Shown here: positions 59,189-64,000 of the stretch, piece by piece
How positions within the stretch are numbered: the stretch's first letter is position 1
How the letters are laid out: every line of letters starts with the position of its first letter
From: CAZJYI01 sp964550025
GTDB taxonomy: Bacteria > Verrucomicrobiota > Kiritimatiellia > UBA8416 > CAYOBW01
Direction: 5' to 3'
Length of the DNA: 64,000 bases
NCBI GenBank assembly: GCA_964550025.1
Contig: CAZJYI010000004.1
Coordinates: 88,873-152,872 of the forward strand
Notes under the pieces: generated by a model
What the model was told of the DNA's origin: nothing
What the model saw: only the letters and a program-made list of their open reading frames with translations
The model's database searches: none
Made by a program: the position numbers and the translations under genes

Positions 59189-62122
59189 TCAGAAAGCCGT
59201 GCCGGCCTCACGTTCCCGCTCCGCCACGTCGAACTCCGGCCAGACGAGCTCGCCTCGTTTCTGGGCGTCGACGTTCTTGTAGACCGAGTACTCGTTGGAG
59301 TTCATGTCCAGCCACATGACGATGGCCCGGACGTCCTGCGGCGTGAACTTGCCCTCGGCCAGGAACTTGCGGTGGTTCTCGTTCAACAGCGCCTTGCCCA
59401 TCGACGAGAACATGGCTCCGAACTTGCCGGCCTTGATGCGTGAGCCGCCGTGCAGCTTCCTGCCGATCCCGTGCCCCAGGTAGAACATGTGGCGCTCCAG
59501 CGCCTTGTAAGACATGTCCCGCGGTCCGGCCTCTTCGCTTTCAGTGTGGCAACCAACGCACTTCTTCTCGAAGATGGGGCGCACATGGGTATGGAAGCCG
59601 AACATGACCTGGTCATCGATTTCCGGCCTGAGTTTCGACGGGTCGCGGCGCGTGGCGATCGGCTGCGAGGGTTGTTCCGGGGGTTGCACCTTGTCCTCGT
59701 GGCAACCGATGCAGGAAAGCTGCTCTCCCGCGTGCACGTAGGTTACCGAGCGCATTGAGTGCACGGCCATGCCGTTCTCGTCCAGGAGCTGGAAGTAGAT
59801 GGCCTTGCCGACGGGCGCCTCGAAGTACACGCTGCCGTCCTTTTCCACGGGGACCACGCCGAGCGGGATTCGGGCCAGGCTCTGGTCCCCGAAGCCGATT
59901 CGCGGGTTGTTGGCCCGTGGAGTAGACTTGGGCAGTATCTGCACGACCCGCAGTTGCCGGATACCGGTGCCCTCCGGCAGCGTACCGAACTCATCGGTCA
60001 CGTAGGCGTTCACGACGCTGATGGTCGCGACCGGGGCGTCCGGGCCGGCGCGCTCGCCCTGGAACGTCGCGGTGGGGATGACCGGCGGCCGCGTCCTGGC
60101 GCGCAGGGGCGTCGGATCGAGCGGCCGCAACCCGTTGATCACCCTGCACACCGGCTCGCGCGTGCCCAGGTCGTCGAGGACGGAGATCGTGTCCCTGTAG
60201 TTGCACAGGTAGAGCTGTTCGCTGAGCGGCCACGCCGTGCCGTAGGCCATCTGGTCCCAGCTACGCATGCCGCACTCCGACTCCGGGAAGAGGTAGTCCG
60301 GGGTGATGCGCCTGACCTGCGACATCTTGCCGTCGTCGGGCACGCTGATGTCGATCATGACGAGGGAGCCGAACGCCTGGCCGTGGTGGGGACCCGCGGT
60401 GGCGATGTACTTCCCCGAACCGGGCACACTCCGGCAGTTGAACTCGGCCCACGGCCGCATGCGGATCCCGTGCGGAAAACTGTCGCCTTCCACGGTCGTG
60501 AGGGGCAGCGGGTAGTTGCCGTGGAAGGCGCGCGGGTTCCTGCCGTCGGGGAAGCAGTGCCACATGTGATGGGCCGCACTGTGGTCGCGGTCGACGTAGT
60601 CCCAGCGCGTGTAGACCAGCATGCCGTTGTTGTCGACGCTGGGGTGGAACTCGTTGGTCTCGTGGTAGTCGATCGAGTACAGGTCGCTGCCGTCTGGCTT
60701 GCAGGAGTACATGGTATAGACTGGCACGGGGCGCCCGTGGCACCGGCCGTAGCCGCACCGCCGCGTGCTCAGAAAGACGAGGCGTCCGTTCGGGAGCCAG
60801 CAGGGGTCGATGTCGTCGTACTCGCCGTCGGTCACGCGTGTCAGTCCGGAGCCGTCCACGCCCACCGTGAAGACGTGAAAGCGGCTCTCCGGCGCCCACT
60901 TCTTCGGGTTTCCGCTGCTCCAGGCAAAAGCGACCGTTCGACCGTCCCAGGACAGGTCGGGCGCCAGGAAGGTGCCTTCGCTCATGAGCATGCCCTCGTT
61001 CGTGCCCGTCGGCACCTTCAGGCCCTCTACCACGTCGAAGACTTCCGCGTCTTCCGACTTCCAGTTGTCCAGTATCAGCAACCCGCCGCCTTTTCTGCCG
61101 TTGTGCCCGTAGTACTGGTCGCAGAAATGGTCGCCGTCGTACTCGGATTTCCCGCGCTTGTGATCGTTCAGGACGCCCCGCGCGACGAAGAGAATGGCAT
61201 CGAAATCAAGCAGTGGGTTGGCCAGCACCGCGCGTCGGGTGAGCCCCCTGAGTTCCACGTAGAGGGCCCGTTCCTCTTCCCGCGATGCCGGTTCCTGCTC
61301 TTTGATGGTCGCCAGTTTCTCCTCGATCCCGGCCATGTCCCCGGCGCCGCGCATGGTCTTCAGCCGCGCGAGGAGCGCTTCGAGCCGGCGGATGCCCGCG
61401 CCAATCGGACCGCCGTCCGACGCAAGCGCCAGCGCGTTGGTGTTGAACACCTGCTCGTGTGGGAAACGATAGCCTTCCGGTTTCAGACGCGATATCCGGT
61501 CAAATTCCGCTTCGTAGTCCTTGCGCAGCATCTCGTTCGTCGCCACGGCAACCGCTTCGGGGCCGCTGACGTCAGGGAACACGATTTCCCCCCCGGTTGC
61601 TTTCGGGGCTCTCACGGCGACCGGCTTCTTGCCGGTGACTTCGAATTTCGCGTCCGCCCAGTCCGTATGATCGTGGCTGTAGTTGTCGCCCCCGACCGTT
61701 ACGATGAGCTTCAGGAGCTTGACACCCTCGAGCTTGACGTCGACATTCTTCGGTGCCTGGCCGCCTTTCATGACGCCGCTCTTCCACAGCGTCTTGTTGT
61801 CGCCTGCGACGACAAACTCCGCCGTCCCCTTGTTGCCGCTCTCGGCGTCGACTCCGACCAGGGCCGTGAAGCGTTGCGTTCCACCGTCCAGCTTGATGTG
61901 GAATTCCCCCGGTGGGTGTGTCCCGATCCCGCGTTCGTAGGTGACGCCGGCCATCTTCAGGGGGTTGTTGCCGACCGACCGTTTGGCCCTGGTGTGACTC
62001 CACCCGCAGCTCGACAGCCGCACGTCCAGTTCATCGAGCCAGACCGTCCTCGGTTCGGCTGCCTGACTGAAGGCGGAAAGCACGAGCAGTGTCAATGCCG
62101 CCGGAAGTATCATGTTTCGCAT
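59189..62122 (-). CDS. NPCBM / hydrazine-synthase-alpha-like / c-type cytochrome protein, exported
   Basis: 977 residues from ATG 62122, which opens a signal peptide (MILPAALTLLVLSAFSQA). An NPCBM carbohydrate-binding module follows (about 22-160; YERGIGTHPPGEFHIKLDG, FTALVGVDAESGN). The middle (about 290-780) is a propeller with PD40/TolB-type repeats in the HZS-alpha style (SWDGRTVAFAWSSGN, IDPCWLPNGRLVFLSTRRCG, DNNGMLVYTRWDYVDRDH). Two haem motifs are present: C804-I-G-C-H and C855-V-G-C-H. Such proteins are abundant in Planctomycetota and relatives; the hydrazine link is structural ancestry, not evidence of anammox. Expected location is the periplasm, with maturation by cytochrome c biogenesis. 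Confidence 0.85.
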   Translation of the reverse strand: MRNMILPAALTLLVLSAFSQAAEPRTVWLDELDVRLSSCGWSHTRAKRSVGNNPLKMAGVTYERGIGTHPPGEFHIKLDGGTQRFTALVGVDAESGNKGTAEFVVAGDNKTLWKSGVMKGGQAPKNVDVKLEGVKLLKLIVTVGGDNYSHDHTDWADAKFEVTGKKPVAVRAPKATGGEIVFPDVSGPEAVAVATNEMLRKDYEAEFDRISRLKPEGYRFPHEQVFNTNALALASDGGPIGAGIRRLEALLARLKTMRGAGDMAGIEEKLATIKEQEPASREEERALYVELRGLTRRAVLANPLLDFDAILFVARGVLNDHKRGKSEYDGDHFCDQYYGHNGRKGGGLLILDNWKSEDAEVFDVVEGLKVPTGTNEGMLMSEGTFLAPDLSWDGRTVAFAWSSGNPKKWAPESRFHVFTVGVDGSGLTRVTDGEYDDIDPCWLPNGRLVFLSTRRCGYGRCHGRPVPVYTMYSCKPDGSDLYSIDYHETNEFHPSVDNNGMLVYTRWDYVDRDHSAAHHMWHCFPDGRNPRAFHGNYPLPLTTVEGDSFPHGIRMRPWAEFNCRSVPGSGKYIATAGPHHGQAFGSLVMIDISVPDDGKMSQVRRITPDYLFPESECGMRSWDQMAYGTAWPLSEQLYLCNYRDTISVLDDLGTREPVCRVINGLRPLDPTPLRARTRPPVIPTATFQGERAGPDAPVATISVVNAYVTDEFGTLPEGTGIRQLRVVQILPKSTPRANNPRIGFGDQSLARIPLGVVPVEKDGSVYFEAPVGKAIYFQLLDENGMAVHSMRSVTYVHAGEQLSCIGCHEDKVQPPEQPSQPIATRRDPSKLRPEIDDQVMFGFHTHVRPIFEKKCVGCHTESEEAGPRDMSYKALERHMFYLGHGIGRKLHGGSRIKAGKFGAMFSSMGKALLNENHRKFLAEGKFTPQDVRAIVMWLDMNSNEYSVYKNVDAQKRGELVWPEFDVAEREREAGTAF

Positions 62123-62854
62123 CTCGGAATGTGTCCTTTCCTGCCTGGAACCGCACGGGGAAGGCACCGGAGTGCCGCGTTTCTGAAGCGCCCACATTAT
62201 CAGCGCCGGCGGCGTTTTCGCAAGGCGGAAGCGTGGACCCGGATTCGCGGGTAAGCTGTTCGCCTGTTCCCGGATCACCTCAGGATCATGCTGTTCACAG
62301 CGGCTCGGCACAGCCTCGCCCTCCATGCCGAAACATCAAGTGACGCTTGAACGCCGCCAATGGAGCGCGAGGCTTCGCCGAGCCGCCGGGTGCGGAGTTC
62401 ACGGCGGACTCCGGGAACGGATTCGGTCTTACCCGCGGATTTGGGGTGGACGGGGGGACAGAGGACTGCGGGGGGACATCTCCGAATTTGCGCCTGTCGG
62501 AGTATGGGAGACCGAGTGATGATCAACGATTGATGATTGTTGATGGCAGAAGTGAGAGACGAACATGGAGCGAACCACTCCCCAGAACAGGCATTCTCAA
62601 TCTACCGGTCGCCGCCCTCACACTTCGAGAATCAGCAATCGCCAATCGTGATTCATCAATCAAGACCGTCAGCCGCTATCTACGCACCTGACTCGAAGGG
62701 GGCGCTTCGGGGCGCACCACGAGCGCATGCTCTCCCCCTTTTGCTGCTCCACCGCGAGGTGGTCCCCACGTCACGGACGTGCACAAAGACAGAGATGCGC
62801 CCGGGACAAAGAACGTTGTCGGGGACAGACCCTGATGCTACGGTGCTCCATACC
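62123..62854. other. Long intergenic region before lplA
   Basis: About 730 bases between divergent genes. Apart from the heptamer cassette at 62516-62661 I see no gene. Open frames here are short, have poor composition and no ribosome sites. Promoters for both flanking genes should be in this stretch. Confidence 0.5.
62516..62661. repeat. Inverted heptamer cassette C upstream of lplA
   Basis: Left arm: four to six 7-bp units from 62516 (gtgatga, tcaacga, ttgatga, ttgttga, then tggcaga and agtgaga). Right arm: five units at 62627-62661 in the opposite orientation (gagaatc, agcaatc, gccaatc, gtgattc, atcaatc). The core is about 70-85 bp. Arms are shorter and less regular than in cassettes A and B. 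Confidence 0.7.
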
Positions 62855-63832
62855 ATGTTTGTGCTGCAATCCGACAGCCTGGACCCATACCGCAATCTCG
62901 CGGTGGAGGACCATCTACTGGACAGGGCTGCCGAACTGGCGCCGGGCCTGTTTCTCTGGCGCGGCCGCAGTTCCGTGGTGATTGGCAAACACCAGAATCC
63001 CTGGCGCGAGTGCCGTCTGGCTGCTTTGCGCGCGGCGGATGGCGTGCTGGCGCGGCGTGTTTCGGGAGGTGGGGCGGTCTACCACGATGAGGGCAATCTG
63101 AACTATGCGTTCATCTGCTCCCGTTCCACGTTTGACAAGGACACGCAATACGCCGTGGTCTGCCGTGCCCTCTCCCGCCTTGGTATCAACGCCGTCCGCA
63201 TGGGCAAGAGCAGTATTGGTGTCGGTGCGAACAAGATCTCAGGCAACGCCTTCTGCCACAGGCGGCAAGGCGTCCTGCATCACGGCACGCTGCTCGTGCA
63301 TGCCCGGCTTGAGCACGTCCGCGAGTTTCTCAAGGGGCGGGATGCGTCATACGAGACACATGCCGTAGCTTCCGAGCCGGCTCCGGTGGCGAACTTGTGC
63401 GACTATATGCCGTCCCTGACGGTGAAAAGCGTTGCTGACGCGATTACGGCGGCCTTTGGCGAGCAGTGCGGTGTCGCGGGCGAGTTGCAGGGCGCGGAGA
63501 CGTTGGCCGAGGCGGACATCGCCGAGCGGGAAGCGCGCATGCGTACGTGGGACTGGTGCTTTGGCAGGACCCCGGCTTTTGCCGTTTCCGCCGTGGGGTC
63601 CTTTCCCTGGGGAACGGCGCGACTCCGCTTTCGCGTGGAGAAGGGCCGTGTCGCAAGCGTCGACGCCACTTGCGACGCTCTGGCGCCGGAAGCCATCGCG
63701 GCGTTGCAGGAGGCGCCGCGCGGGTGCCGGTACGATTCCCTTGAAGTGGCCGAAGCCGTGCGGAAGTGTGCCCCGCTTCCCAGCCACGCCGCCGCCGACC
63801 TGGCGGCATGGCTGCTGGGAGAGGGGTGCTGA
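62855..63832 (+). CDS. lplA: Lipoate-protein ligase A
   Basis: 325 residues from ATG 62855 (MFVLQSDSLDPYRNLAVEDH); the frame extends about 100 codons upstream through repeat DNA and is not accepted there. Family motifs: VVIGKHQNPWRECR, RRVSGGGAVYHDEGNLNYAF (lipoyl-AMP binding) and the catalytic-lysine region GANKISGNAF. A C-terminal accessory domain (about 240-325) completes the bacterial LplA. It activates free lipoate with ATP and attaches it to E2 or H-protein lysines. No lipoylated target gene is in the window. Confidence 0.93.
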   Translation: MFVLQSDSLDPYRNLAVEDHLLDRAAELAPGLFLWRGRSSVVIGKHQNPWRECRLAALRAADGVLARRVSGGGAVYHDEGNLNYAFICSRSTFDKDTQYAVVCRALSRLGINAVRMGKSSIGVGANKISGNAFCHRRQGVLHHGTLLVHARLEHVREFLKGRDASYETHAVASEPAPVANLCDYMPSLTVKSVADAITAAFGEQCGVAGELQGAETLAEADIAEREARMRTWDWCFGRTPAFAVSAVGSFPWGTARLRFRVEKGRVASVDATCDALAPEAIAALQEAPRGCRYDSLEVAEAVRKCAPLPSHAAADLAAWLLGEGC

Positions 63833-63854
63833 GGGAGGGGGGCGGCGACCAACG

Positions 63855-63994
63855 TTGAGTTTCGAACTTCGAACGTCGAACACCGAACATCGAACGTCGA
63901 ACCTTGAACATCGAACATCGAACGTCGAACATCGAACACCGAACACCGAACACCCAACACCGAACACCGAACACCGAACACCGAACGCCGAACA
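63855..63994 (+). repeat. Heptamer array of about 20 units (tcgaaca/ccgaaca)
   Basis: Twenty 7-bp units in register, beginning 22 bases after the lplA stop: ttgagtt, tcgaact, tcgaacg, tcgaaca, ccgaaca and so on. The unit family is the same as the left arm of cassette A. It runs to the window end, so an inverted partner could lie beyond. Confidence 0.9.
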
Positions 63995-64000
63995 ACGTAC

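Noticed and set aside
59759..62254. 831-codon plus-strand frame opposite the NPCBM/cytochrome gene
   Set aside because: His/Val/Arg-rich shadow; the opposite strand has signal peptide, NPCBM and CxxCH motifs.
63347..63995. Minus-strand frames encoding repeated FDVRCS-like heptads
   Set aside because: The repeats are the translation of the 7-bp array in successive frames and run antisense into lplA.

Overview
GC-rich chromosomal DNA, most likely from a member of the PVC superphylum (Kiritimatiellota, Lentisphaerota or Planctomycetota type). The grounds are exported sulfatases and glycoside hydrolases, secreted PQQ-type propeller proteins, an NPCBM protein with hydrazine-synthase-alpha-like repeats and c-type haem motifs, an ECF sigma factor paired with a FecR/LamG membrane protein, and many 7-bp tandem repeats. 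No marker gene fixes the phylum. I saw no rRNA, tRNA or CRISPR array.

Layout. 1-14.5 kb (+): sulfated-glycan catabolism, with a sulfatase-GH32 fusion, a decayed sulfatase, a methyltransferase-like/PQQ-propeller protein, a second sulfatase, a broken alginate-lyase-like gene, a PEP mutase/isocitrate lyase family enzyme, an RbsD-like lipoprotein and a GH20 hexosaminidase. 14.5-22.1 kb: a TPR protein (-) and a complete oligopeptide ABC importer (+). The importer's permease and ATPase halves are separated by an inverted heptamer cassette. 22.1-31.2 kb: two small unknown genes and a 2685-residue exported protein ending in about five PASTA repeats. 31.5-39.4 kb: a second PQQ-propeller protein, a GH43-like propeller enzyme and a GH95-like enzyme. 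39.8-41.9 kb: an ECF sigma factor and its FecR/LamG partner.

41.9-50 kb (-): a six-gene surface-polysaccharide operon (TPR protein, FemAB/CelD-type acetyltransferase, flippase, GT2, secreted FN3 protein, TatD hydrolase). 50.2-54.8 kb (-): a small unknown gene, an FMN reductase, and DNA topoisomerase VI subunits A and B, which are rare in bacteria. 55-59 kb: a toxin-antitoxin cluster (BrnT-type, YefM-YoeB and an AbiEii-like nucleotidyltransferase pair) around a trypsin-like protease. 59-64 kb: the NPCBM/HZS-alpha-like cytochrome protein (-) and lipoate-protein ligase (+).

The most unusual pattern is structural. Arrays of 7-bp units occur at many places. Three loci share one plan: a heptamer array, a core of about 70-100 bp, and the same heptamers inverted. 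Other short arrays lie inside coding sequence at matching linker positions in the two PQQ paralogues, and related palindromes lie inside two more genes. The unit sequence differs by locus but the 7-bp period does not, which suggests a repeat-generating process or a miniature element not explained by the annotated genes.
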